Counted from the stretch's first letter, positions 21,831 to 30,451 are shown. The stretch is DNA of 37,607 nt from an uncultured Pelagibacteraceae bacterium (GCA_902601235.1 CACKMG010000007.1:1-37607); one strand, 5' to 3'. Program-made: numbers and translations. The notes: generated from the letters alone by a model not told the origin.

Positions 21831-22058
21831 TTAAAATGCAAATAAAATGATCAATGCAACAACCAATCCAAATAACCCAGTTGCCTCTGCAAGAGCAAAC
21901 CCTAAAAGTAAATTAGGAAATTGTTTTTGTGCTGCAGAGGGGTTTCTCATTGCTCCTGATAAATAATTTCCAAAAATTATTCCAATACCAACTCCTGCAC
22001 CAGCCAGAGCAATAGCTGCTAAACCTGCCCCAATCATTTTTGCTGCTTCTAATTCCAT
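21831..22058 (-). CDS. atpE: F0F1 ATP synthase subunit c
   Basis: 75 aa, AIALAGAGVGIGIIFGNYLSGAMRNPSAAQKQFPNLLLGFALAEATGLFGLVVALIILF. Confidence 0.98.
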   Translation of the reverse strand: MELEAAKMIGAGLAAIALAGAGVGIGIIFGNYLSGAMRNPSAAQKQFPNLLLGFALAEATGLFGLVVALIILFAF

Positions 22059-22063
22059 TATAT

Positions 22064-22069
22064 CCTCCT
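22064..22069 (-). promoter_or_regulatory. Shine-Dalgarno AGGAGG for atpE
   Basis: Reverse strand tAGGAGGatataATG, 5-nt spacing to the atpE start. Confidence 0.85.
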
Positions 22070-22079
22070 ATGTTGTTTA

Positions 22080-22814
22080 TTAATGGTGTAAATTTAATGC
22101 ATCATTTAAATATATGCATGTTAAGATTGCAAATACATATGCTTGAAGAAAAGCAACTAATATCTCCAAACCAGTTAATGCAACCGAAAAACTCAGTGGA
22201 AGCCATCCACCAACTATTCCAAGGCTTATAACAAAGCCTCCGAAAACTTTCATCATGGTATGACCTGCCATCATGTTAGCAAAAAGTCTTACAGATAGAC
22301 TTATTGGTCTACTCAAATAAGATATAATCTCAATCACAACTATCAAAGGAAGTAATACAACTGGAACTCCACTAGGAACAAATAGTTTTAAATATCCAAA
22401 ACCATGTTTCATGAAACCAATAATTGTTACCCCAATAAAAATAAACGCTGCAAGAACAAATGTTACAATGATGTGACTTGTTACTGTAAAGGTATAAGGT
22501 ATCATTCCGAACATGTTACAAAAAAGAACAAACATAAATAATGAAAATATGAATGAGAAATATGGTTTTGCTTTTGAGCCCGCAGTATCACTAATCATTT
22601 TTGAAACAAAGGTGTAGCTCAATTCTGCTAAAAGCTGAATTTTACTTGGCAACATTGAATTTTTTTTTGAACCAATATTAAAAATAATCAAAATAGCTAA
22701 TGAACTTATAACCATAAATAAACTTGCATTTGTAAATGAAATATCAAAAGCACCTACTTTAATTTCTGGTCCAATTCTATAAACTTCGAATTGCGTCATT
22801 GGGTTTGCTGCCAT
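22080..22814 (-). CDS. atpB: F0F1 ATP synthase subunit a
   Basis: NMFGMIPYTFTVTSHI, LSVRLFANMMAGHTMMKV, LEILVAFLQAYVFAILTCIYLNDALNLHH. Confidence 0.98.
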   Translation of the reverse strand: MAANPMTQFEVYRIGPEIKVGAFDISFTNASLFMVISSLAILIIFNIGSKKNSMLPSKIQLLAELSYTFVSKMISDTAGSKAKPYFSFIFSLFMFVLFCNMFGMIPYTFTVTSHIIVTFVLAAFIFIGVTIIGFMKHGFGYLKLFVPSGVPVVLLPLIVVIEIISYLSRPISLSVRLFANMMAGHTMMKVFGGFVISLGIVGGWLPLSFSVALTGLEILVAFLQAYVFAILTCIYLNDALNLHH

Positions 22815-22824
22815 AAATTACTAT

Positions 22825-23100
22825 CTATTTTTGCATTTTTTTCGCAGATTTAATTACATTTGTTATTCCAGCAACTACCCCTACAAAAAAAAATATTAAA
22901 ATTAACCAAGGTTTAGTACCAAAGGTCTTATCTAAAATAAACCCAATAATTGTCCCTACTGCAACAGCTGATACTAACTCAGTACTAAGCTTAAAAGCGG
23001 TGCCAATAGGTGATGGTTTAGAGTTTTTATTGGCTGAAACTCTATTTGAGACTTTTTTTTTTGCAATTTCTAAGCGAGTTTTAAACGGATCTTTGGACAT
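22825..23100 (-). CDS. atpI: AtpI-like ATP synthase accessory protein
   Basis: GTAFKLSTELVSAVAVGTIIGFILDKTFGTKPWLILIFFFVGVVAGITNV; upstream of atpB. Confidence 0.9.
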   Translation of the reverse strand: MSKDPFKTRLEIAKKKVSNRVSANKNSKPSPIGTAFKLSTELVSAVAVGTIIGFILDKTFGTKPWLILIFFFVGVVAGITNVIKSAKKMQK

Positions 23101-23112
23101 TATTTATTTTAA

Positions 23113-25509
23113 TTAGGCAACCATACTTTCTGCTTTTTGTAAATCAACAGCAACTAATTGGCTTATGCCCTTTTCTGGCATAGTTACACCATAAAGTCTG
23201 TTCATTTTAGACATAGTTAAAGCATGATGAGTAACAATTATAAATTTTGTATTTGTTATTCGTATTAGCTCTTCTAGTAAACTACAAAATCTAGTAACAT
23301 TTGCATCGTCCAGTGGAGCATCGACCTCATCAAGTACACAAATTGGAGATGGGTTAGTTAAAAAAACTGCAAAAATTAGTGACAAAGCTGTTAAAGCTTG
23401 TTCACCACCAGATAATAAAGTTATTGATTGAAGTCTTTTTCCAGGAGGGCTCACCAACATTTCTAACCCAGCTTCAAGAGGGTCATCAGAATCAACTAAT
23501 TCAAGTTTTGCGTTTCCTCCATTAAATAATTTTGTATATACTTCATTAAATTTTCTATTAACCTTTTCAAAAGCTTCAACCAATCTTTCTCGCCCTTTCT
23601 GATTAAGCTCATTAATGCTATTTTTTAACTTCGCTATTGCATCTACTAAATCTGTTCGGTCTTGTTCCATTTTTTTAATTTCAATCTCATATTTATTTGT
23701 TTCTTCATCGGCTTTTAAATTAACTGAACCTAGTTTTTCTCTTTCTTGTTTTTTTTTATCTAACAAATCTTCTTGGTTTACTGCATCAGGTAAATCTTCT
23801 AGACCATTAAGATTTGAATTTTCTAAAATATTTTCTTCGTTTAAATTTAATTCAGAATTAATTCTATCAATTAAATCATCTTTTCTTTTATTTAGACCTT
23901 CTATTGTTGCTCCAGAACTCGCTTTTCTTTCTCTTATTTGAATTGAATCCTCTTGAACTTTATTTAATTCTCTTCTAAGATTTTCTATCTTTTCATCTGT
24001 ATCACTTATTATTATTTCATTCTCTTCTTTTTCTTTCTCAGATATTCTAAGGTTTTCAGATATTTGACCTTTTTTTTCTGCATGTATTTCTGGTTTATTA
24101 TCTAATTTTTCTAATTGAAGAACAAATTTATCTTTTCTATCACTTAGTTCAGCAACCATTTTTTCAGAATTTGAAAGCAGATTTTTCCAACTTTTAATTT
24201 CCTTTTCTATGACATTAATTCTTTCACTTCTTTTAACAGATTCTTTTTTTATATTTTGATTTTTACCAAAAATTTCCGCATATGTTTCTATAATTATTTT
24301 AATATTTTCTAATGCAACTATCGACTCTTCATTTTTTTTATCTTTAATAAGTTGTTTTATCTTTTCAATTTCATTTTTTAATTTATTTTTTTCTCTTTCT
24401 AAATCTTCATTAGATTTTTTTTCAGTTTCATAATATTTGGAATCTATCTCAATAAGTTCACTTTTTTCTTCTTTAAGTCTTTTTTCATTTGAATTAGCAT
24501 CAATGACAATTCCTTTTTCTCTTGAAATATCTTCATCTAATGTTTTAAGAGTGCCTTTGATATTTTCAATTTCATCTTGAGTTCTAGTATTTTCTTCATC
24601 AAGGTTTTGAAGTTCTAAATTAAGTCTTTGTATTTTTGATAAATTTTCAATATTTTTTTCTCTAAGTGGATTAATTTTTTCTGTTTCAGACTTGATTGAT
24701 TGCTCTAATTCAAAAATCTTTTTGTTAAAACTACTTACTTCATCCTCAGCTTCGGTGTTTATTTCATTTTCAACTCTAATTTCTTTATCAATCTCTAATA
24801 ATTTCAAATAGTATAAACCAGCTTCAATTTTTTTTATTTCGTCTGAAATATTTTTATATTTAGTTGCTTCTTCAGCTTGTTTTTGTAGGTTAAGCAACTG
24901 TTTTTCTTGTTGTCTTCTTAATTCATCAGCTCTTTTCAAATTATTTTCAGCTGCACCCAATCTGAGTTCTGCTTCATGCCTTCTTACATGTAGACCAGAT
25001 ATACCTGCAGCTTCTTCAAGAATTGCTCTTCTATCTGTAGGTTTTGCAGTTACTAATGCACCAATTCTGCCCTGACTGATCATTGATGGGGAGTGTGCTC
25101 CAGTAGAAAGATCTGCAAAAAACATTTGCGTATCTCTAGCTCTTACTTCTTTATCATTAATATAAAATTTTGAACCTTTATCTTTTTCAATTTTTCTTCT
25201 TACACTTACCTCACTAAGTTCACGATACTGAATTGGACCCTCGTTATTTTCATTTTTAACAGTCACCAAAACTTCAGCAATATTTTTCGAGGCTTTATTA
25301 GATGTGCCTGAAAATATTACATCTTCCATTCCTGATCCTCTCATACTCTTGGCTGAAGTTTCTCCCATTACCCATCTTAAAGACTCTACGATGTTAGATT
25401 TTCCACATCCATTAGGTCCAACAATGCCTGTTAAACCTTCTTCGATTAAAAAATCGGTTTTATCTGCAAACGATTTGAATCCATTGAGTTGAATTTTTTT
25501 AAACTCCAT
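23113..25509 (-). CDS. smc: Chromosome segregation protein SMC (short form, 798 aa)
   Basis: N-term IVGPNGCGKSNIVESLRWVMGE; C-term LLSGGEQALTALSLIFAVFLTNPSPICVLDEVDAPLDDANVTRF; coiled coil between. Confidence 0.95.
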   Translation of the reverse strand: MEFKKIQLNGFKSFADKTDFLIEEGLTGIVGPNGCGKSNIVESLRWVMGETSAKSMRGSGMEDVIFSGTSNKASKNIAEVLVTVKNENNEGPIQYRELSEVSVRRKIEKDKGSKFYINDKEVRARDTQMFFADLSTGAHSPSMISQGRIGALVTAKPTDRRAILEEAAGISGLHVRRHEAELRLGAAENNLKRADELRRQQEKQLLNLQKQAEEATKYKNISDEIKKIEAGLYYLKLLEIDKEIRVENEINTEAEDEVSSFNKKIFELEQSIKSETEKINPLREKNIENLSKIQRLNLELQNLDEENTRTQDEIENIKGTLKTLDEDISREKGIVIDANSNEKRLKEEKSELIEIDSKYYETEKKSNEDLEREKNKLKNEIEKIKQLIKDKKNEESIVALENIKIIIETYAEIFGKNQNIKKESVKRSERINVIEKEIKSWKNLLSNSEKMVAELSDRKDKFVLQLEKLDNKPEIHAEKKGQISENLRISEKEKEENEIIISDTDEKIENLRRELNKVQEDSIQIRERKASSGATIEGLNKRKDDLIDRINSELNLNEENILENSNLNGLEDLPDAVNQEDLLDKKKQEREKLGSVNLKADEETNKYEIEIKKMEQDRTDLVDAIAKLKNSINELNQKGRERLVEAFEKVNRKFNEVYTKLFNGGNAKLELVDSDDPLEAGLEMLVSPPGKRLQSITLLSGGEQALTALSLIFAVFLTNPSPICVLDEVDAPLDDANVTRFCSLLEELIRITNTKFIIVTHHALTMSKMNRLYGVTMPEKGISQLVAVDLQKAESMVA

Positions 25510-25517
25510 GGATTAAA

Positions 25518-26093
25518 TTATATCAGTTTTTCTAATGATTTTTTTAAATTTTTATAATTTAGAGATTTTTCAAACTTTTCGTTATTAATTATTATCGTGG
25601 GAGTAGCATTTACCTTGAATTTTTTTACACCTTCGATTCGATCATTAAGCACATAATCTTCAATTTCTTTATTATTAATACATTTCTCAAAGTTTACATT
25701 AAAACCCTCCTTTTTAATAAATTGTCTTAAATTATTATTAATTTCCTCCACCGTACTTCCTTTTACCCAAGATTGTTGATTAAAATATAAACTTTCTAAA
25801 ATTTCTAGACCCTGGCCGCTTTTACATTGCGCAATTTTAGAAGCATTTAAGGCTGCAATGTCTAAAGGGAAATGTCTAAATTCTATTTTTACTAATCCTG
25901 TATCAATGTAATCTTTTTTAAGTTGAGGATAAATATCTTTATGAAAATTTGCACAATGACTGCAAGTTAAAGATTCGTATGCAATTATTGTAATTTTAGC
26001 ATTTTCTTGTCCTGAAACTATTCGATTAGTTTCAGCATTACAATTAATAGTCAAACCAAAAAAAATAATAATTAATAAATAAAATTTTTTCAT
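25518..26093 (-). CDS. DsbA-family thioredoxin-fold protein
   Basis: Signal peptide, ESLTCSHCANFHKDIYP (CxxC), C-terminal VNATPTIIINNEKF. Confidence 0.88.
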   Translation of the reverse strand: MKKFYLLIIIFFGLTINCNAETNRIVSGQENAKITIIAYESLTCSHCANFHKDIYPQLKKDYIDTGLVKIEFRHFPLDIAALNASKIAQCKSGQGLEILESLYFNQQSWVKGSTVEEINNNLRQFIKKEGFNVNFEKCINNKEIEDYVLNDRIEGVKKFKVNATPTIIINNEKFEKSLNYKNLKKSLEKLI

Positions 26094-26578
26094 TTTTCTT
26101 TGAATACTCTTGATAACTCTAATAAAGATTTTTTAATTTTCTCATTCTTAACATCGTTAATTTTATTTTGATATTTATTTTTTGTCTCACTCTTTTTAAA
26201 TAATGTAGTATTAGTATTAATTTTTTGTTCTTTTTCAAAAGATTTAAATTTTATTTTTTCTACGATTACTTTTCCAAAAAAATTATTCATTTTGTCTATG
26301 ATATCTTTTTTAGAGTATTCTAAATCTATCTCATGACCTCTTTTGACCATTATTAATAATGTGCTTACACCAAATTTATTTGAATTCTTAAATGATTTTG
26401 GATAACAAATTCTGAAAAGATTTTCCCCAACAATAAATTTCCAATTATTTAATGTTTCTGAATAAATCTGACCTCTATTTGTGATAACTTTTTTAATATT
26501 TTTTGGCAAAGTGTCTTTAAAAGATCTTAAGCCTTGAATGGTACCAAATCTCTGCTTAATATTATTTTTATATCGCAT
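26090..26578 (-). CDS. DUF721 (DciA-like) family protein
   Basis: WKFIVGENLFRICYPKSF...LLIMVKRGHEIDLEYSKKDIIDKMNNFFG; beside mutY as often seen in alphaproteobacteria. Confidence 0.75.
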   Translation of the reverse strand: MRYKNNIKQRFGTIQGLRSFKDTLPKNIKKVITNRGQIYSETLNNWKFIVGENLFRICYPKSFKNSNKFGVSTLLIMVKRGHEIDLEYSKKDIIDKMNNFFGKVIVEKIKFKSFEKEQKINTNTTLFKKSETKNKYQNKINDVKNEKIKKSLLELSRVFKEK

Positions 26579-27559
26579 ATGAAAGAAAAGATAATAACAA
26601 AAAAAATTCTCAAATGGTATGATTTAAACAAGAGATCATTACCATGGCGAAAAGAAGTTTCTTTACAAAAAAAACAATATTACACGTTAATAAGTGAATT
26701 TATGTTACAGCAAACTCAAGTTACAACTGTAATCCCTTTTTTTAATCGGTTTTTAAAAAATTTACCTACTATTAAGTCTCTTGCTAAAGTTGATGAGGGA
26801 AAACTAATCAAACTTTGGGAAGGCTTAGGATATTATTCAAGAGCTAGAAATTTAAAAAAAACTGCACAAATTATTATTAAAAATTTTGATGGAAAATTGC
26901 CTAACAATCTTAGGGATTTATTAACACTTCCAGGTATAGGAAATTATACTGCAAATGCAATTTTAGCTATCGCATTTAATAAACCTTATATTCCTCTAGA
27001 TGGAAATATTGAAAGAGTCTTAAAAAGATATCTTTATTTAAAAAAAGACAAAGAAATTCAAAAAGACAATTTAGTACAAAAAAAAAATATATTTGGAACT
27101 ACTTTAAGATCTGGTGATTATGCACAAGCTTTAATGGAATTAGGAGCGCTTATATGCAAGCAAAGTAACCCAATATGTGTTCAGTGTCCAATAAGGAAAA
27201 ATTGTAAATCCTTCAAAAAGAAAGATTTTACTTTAAAAAAAAATATTAAGAAAAATAAAGAAAAATATTTTATCCTTAAAGTGTACAAAAAAAGACAAAG
27301 ATATTTATTAATTAAAAATACCAAATTTAATTTTCTTAAAAACTTATCAATATTTCCTATGGAAGAATTATCTAATCCTAAAAATTTTAATGAAAATTTA
27401 AATTTTAAAATGTCTAATATGAATATGAATATAAAGATCCAATACTTAAAAGATAACAAAAAATTTACTTCATCTTATTGGGTAGATAAAAAAAAATTAG
27501 ATAGTTACATGTTACCTTCATTTACAAAGAAAATTGTTCGATATTTAGAGAAAAATTGA
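26579..27559 (+). CDS. mutY: A/G-specific adenine glycosylase
   Basis: LPWRKE, SEFMLQQTQVTTVIPFFNRF, LPGIGNYTANAILAIAF, Fe-S loop CKQSNPICVQCPIRKNC. ATG 26579 preferred over track start 26534, which lies inside the divergent gene. Confidence 0.95.
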   Translation: MKEKIITKKILKWYDLNKRSLPWRKEVSLQKKQYYTLISEFMLQQTQVTTVIPFFNRFLKNLPTIKSLAKVDEGKLIKLWEGLGYYSRARNLKKTAQIIIKNFDGKLPNNLRDLLTLPGIGNYTANAILAIAFNKPYIPLDGNIERVLKRYLYLKKDKEIQKDNLVQKKNIFGTTLRSGDYAQALMELGALICKQSNPICVQCPIRKNCKSFKKKDFTLKKNIKKNKEKYFILKVYKKRQRYLLIKNTKFNFLKNLSIFPMEELSNPKNFNENLNFKMSNMNMNIKIQYLKDNKKFTSSYWVDKKKLDSYMLPSFTKKIVRYLEKN

Positions 27560-28698
27560 TGAAAAAAATTGCTATTATTGGAGCAGGTATTTCAGGTTTA
27601 TTTATCGCAAATTTATTTAAAAAAAATTCTAATTATCAAATTACAATTTATGAAAAAAATAGCTCAATTAATTTAGAAGATGGTTATGGAATTCAATTAT
27701 CAGTGAATAGCGTAAAGCTTTTAAATCAAATAGAATTTAATAAATTTCAAAATGATAAAAAGTTTAATCCTAATCAAATAGATTTTCACTTAATCAAATG
27801 TTCAGAAAAAATATGTGATTTAAATATTTCAGATTTCAATTCAGAAGACTGTAAATACACAACATTGAAAAGGTCAGATTTAGTTAATTTTTTAAAAAAA
27901 GATTTAGAGAGCTCAATTAAAACCAATTATAGTATTTCAAATATTGATCAAGAAAATCAAAGGATAAAAGTTTCCTTTGAAAATCATGAAACCTTCGAAT
28001 GTGATTATTTGATTATTTCAGATGGAGTTTTTTCAAAAAGTAAAAATCTTATTTCAAAAAACAAAATTCAACCAAGATATAACAATACATTGGCTATTAG
28101 AGGATTGATCTCCAATGCTTCTAAAATTGATTGTAAAAATATTTCATTGTTTTTAGGTCCTGATTTTCATCATGTAATTTATCCCATAAACCCAAATGGA
28201 GATTTAAATTTTATAGCAATAATGAAGTATGAACTCACTGCAGATGAGCAAAAAAATCACTCTTTATCTGATGATGAAAATTTTATTAAAAGAATTTTGG
28301 ATAATGTCCCCTTCGAAACAAAAGAATTCTTAGATGAAATAAAAGAGTTAAAGATATTTCCAGTATTTGTTAGCAATAATTTTTATAAACCAAAAAATAA
28401 TAATATCCATTTTATAGGTGATGCTTTTTTTGCTTTTCCTCCGTCTTTTGCTCAAGGGGCATCTCAGTCAATAGAGGGTGCATATGAATTATTCAAAAAT
28501 ATAGAGAGCAATACAGAAAATAGATTTTTCAAAAATAGAGTAAGTAAAACTAAAATGGTCAATAATAGATCAAAATTTAATCAATTTGTATTTCATTTAT
28601 CAAATCCTTTAATGATATTTTTAAGAAACATTTCCTTGAAAAGATTAGTTAAAAATAAAAGGTTTTTAGAGAGTTATCTTGGTAAAATTTATAGATAG
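27559..28698 (+). CDS. FAD-dependent monooxygenase (UbiH/PHBH-like)
   Basis: KKIAIIGAGISGLFIANLFKK; HFIGDAFFAFPPSFAQGASQSIEGAYEL. Confidence 0.85.
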   Translation: MKKIAIIGAGISGLFIANLFKKNSNYQITIYEKNSSINLEDGYGIQLSVNSVKLLNQIEFNKFQNDKKFNPNQIDFHLIKCSEKICDLNISDFNSEDCKYTTLKRSDLVNFLKKDLESSIKTNYSISNIDQENQRIKVSFENHETFECDYLIISDGVFSKSKNLISKNKIQPRYNNTLAIRGLISNASKIDCKNISLFLGPDFHHVIYPINPNGDLNFIAIMKYELTADEQKNHSLSDDENFIKRILDNVPFETKEFLDEIKELKIFPVFVSNNFYKPKNNNIHFIGDAFFAFPPSFAQGASQSIEGAYELFKNIESNTENRFFKNRVSKTKMVNNRSKFNQFVFHLSNPLMIFLRNISLKRLVKNKRFLESYLGKIYR

Positions 28699-29768
28699 CT
28701 TTTATCTACAAGAAATTTTTGTCTTAAATTATCTATTGGCACAAAAGAACTACCTAATTTAAAATGCCAATAAGTCCATCCGTTACAGCTTTCAGCACCT
28801 AAAATTATAGCTGCTACTTTATGAATTGAGCCTTCAGTTCGGGCATGCTTGATACTGCCGTCAGCCATTATTTTTGCACTAATTTTCCTTTTATTATCAA
28901 AAATAGTGGTGCCTGGTTTAATAATTCCTAATTCAACTAATGAGCCAAAAGGTATTCTTGGTTTAGATCTATTGTTTTTAATAGTATCTAAATAATGATC
29001 TTCTATAGGTTTTGTTTTTTTTAATCTTTGTTCTGCAGCTTTAAAATAAGTTTTTTCTTTTTCAATTCCATAATAATTTCTACTCAATTTTTTTGCAACT
29101 GTTGCTGTTGTTCCCGATCCTAAAAAAGGATCTAAAACCAAATCATTTTTATTTGAAGTTGCCAATAAAATTCTGTGAAGCAAAGCTTCTGGTTTTTGAG
29201 TGGAATGCACTTTTTTACCATTCTTCTTTAGCCTCTCAGATCCATTACAAATTGGCAGATCCCAGTTAGATCTCATTTGAAGATCGTCATTTAAACATTT
29301 TAAGGATTGATAATTGAAAGTGTATTTTGATTTTTCAGACTTAGATGCCCAAATTAAAGTTTCATGGGCGTTCGTAAAACGTGTTCCTCTAAAATTTGGC
29401 ATGGGGTTTTTTTTATTCCAAATGACGTCATTTAAAATCCAAAAACCTAAATTTTGAACAGCCGTACCAACTCTAAAAATATTGTGATAACTACCAATTA
29501 CCCAAATAGCTCCATTTTTCTTTAAAATTCTTTTACATTCACTTAACCATGAATAAGTAAAGTCATCATACTTTTTAAAATTTTCAAATTGATCCCATTT
29601 GTCATTTACTGCACTAACTTTAGATCTGTCTGGTCTTATTAATTCACTTTTTAATTGTAAGTTGTAGGGAGGGTCAGCAAAAATTAAATCAAAAGTCTCA
29701 TCAGGAATTTTTTTTAATTCCTCTAAACTATCTCCGTTGACTAATTTGTTTTTTAAATTTTGGCTCAT
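28689..29768 (-). CDS. ccrM: CcrM-type adenine-N6 DNA methyltransferase (predicted GANTC)
   Basis: LIFADPPYNLQL, NPMPNFRGTRFTNAHETLIWASK, HSTQKPEALLHRIL, LDPFLGSGTTATVAKKL, plus the C-terminal domain ending GAESCNGWTYWHFKLG. Confidence 0.95.
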   Translation of the reverse strand: MSQNLKNKLVNGDSLEELKKIPDETFDLIFADPPYNLQLKSELIRPDRSKVSAVNDKWDQFENFKKYDDFTYSWLSECKRILKKNGAIWVIGSYHNIFRVGTAVQNLGFWILNDVIWNKKNPMPNFRGTRFTNAHETLIWASKSEKSKYTFNYQSLKCLNDDLQMRSNWDLPICNGSERLKKNGKKVHSTQKPEALLHRILLATSNKNDLVLDPFLGSGTTATVAKKLSRNYYGIEKEKTYFKAAEQRLKKTKPIEDHYLDTIKNNRSKPRIPFGSLVELGIIKPGTTIFDNKRKISAKIMADGSIKHARTEGSIHKVAAIILGAESCNGWTYWHFKLGSSFVPIDNLRQKFLVDKSYL

Positions 29769-29784
29769 TTTTTTTTAAAAATAA

Positions 29785-29813
29785 ATTAGACTCCAAAAAG
29801 ATTCATGGGTCAA
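29785..29813 (-). promoter_or_regulatory. Putative ccrM promoter carrying two GANTC sites
   Basis: Reverse strand TTGACC (29808-29813), 17-nt spacer, TCTAAT (29785-29790). GANTC at 29800-29804 (spacer) and 29789-29793 (overlapping -10). Confidence 0.65.
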
Positions 29814-29875
29814 CCTACGATTGAATTATTTAGATTTTATTTGTGTAGGTTTTTTTTAAAGCAACTAGATATTGT

Positions 29876-29890
29876 GTTTCTACGTGAAAC
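29876..29890. repeat. Interrupted palindrome GTTTC-TACGT-GAAAC
   Basis: Perfect 5-bp arms and 5-nt centre, 3 nt beyond the rnhB stop. Confidence 0.5.
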
Positions 29891-29893
29891 TTA

Positions 29894-30451
29894 TTAATAT
29901 TTATTTATTGGAGAAAAAGTTTTTCTGTGATGAACCGTAACTCCTAATTTTTTAATAGCTTTTAAATGCTGTTTAGTACCATAACCGTAGTTTATATCCC
30001 AGAAATATCCCTTATATTTTTTCCCTAAATTTGAAATTGAATTATCACGAGTAACTTTAGCTATAATTGATGCGGCCGAAATTGATGGTATTATTTGATC
30101 CCCTTTTATTACTGAATTTAGTTTGTAGTTTTTAATTTTTGGCAATTTATTTCCATCTACTAAAACTATTGTAGGTTTTTTTTTTAACTTAACGACAGCT
30201 CTTTTCATTGCCAGCAGACTTGCGTTTAAAATATTATTTTTTTCAATTTCTTTTACTGATGCCTTGCCAATAGACCATATTGAATTTTTTTTAATATATT
30301 TTGATAATTTTTCCCTCTTTCTCTTTGTTAATTTTTTTGAGTCTTTAAGTATTTTTTTATCTATAGAACTATTTAATATTACTGCAGCGGCATAAACAGG
30401 CCCAATTAAACTGCCTCTTCCAACCTCGTCTACGCCAGCAATTATTTTCAT
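29894..30451 (-). CDS. rnhB: Ribonuclease HII
   Basis: IAGVDEVGRGSLIGPVYAAAVIL, KDSKKLTKRKRE, SAASIIAKVTRD. Confidence 0.97.
   Translation of the reverse strand: MKIIAGVDEVGRGSLIGPVYAAAVILNSSIDKKILKDSKKLTKRKREKLSKYIKKNSIWSIGKASVKEIEKNNILNASLLAMKRAVVKLKKKPTIVLVDGNKLPKIKNYKLNSVIKGDQIIPSISAASIIAKVTRDNSISNLGKKYKGYFWDINYGYGTKQHLKAIKKLGVTVHHRKTFSPINKY

Noticed and set aside
22040-22231. Plus ORF 63 aa across atpE/atpB
   Set aside because: Antisense to two strongly conserved genes; no domain signal.
23615-23941. Plus ORF 108 aa (Ser/Phe-rich)
   Set aside because: Antisense shadow of the SMC coiled-coil coding region.
25304-25492. Plus ORF 62 aa
   Set aside because: Antisense to the SMC Walker A region.
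27181-27459. Minus ORF 92 aa (Phe/Leu-rich)
   Set aside because: Antisense to the Lys/Asn-rich 3' part of mutY, which naturally yields Phe/Leu-rich reading frames.
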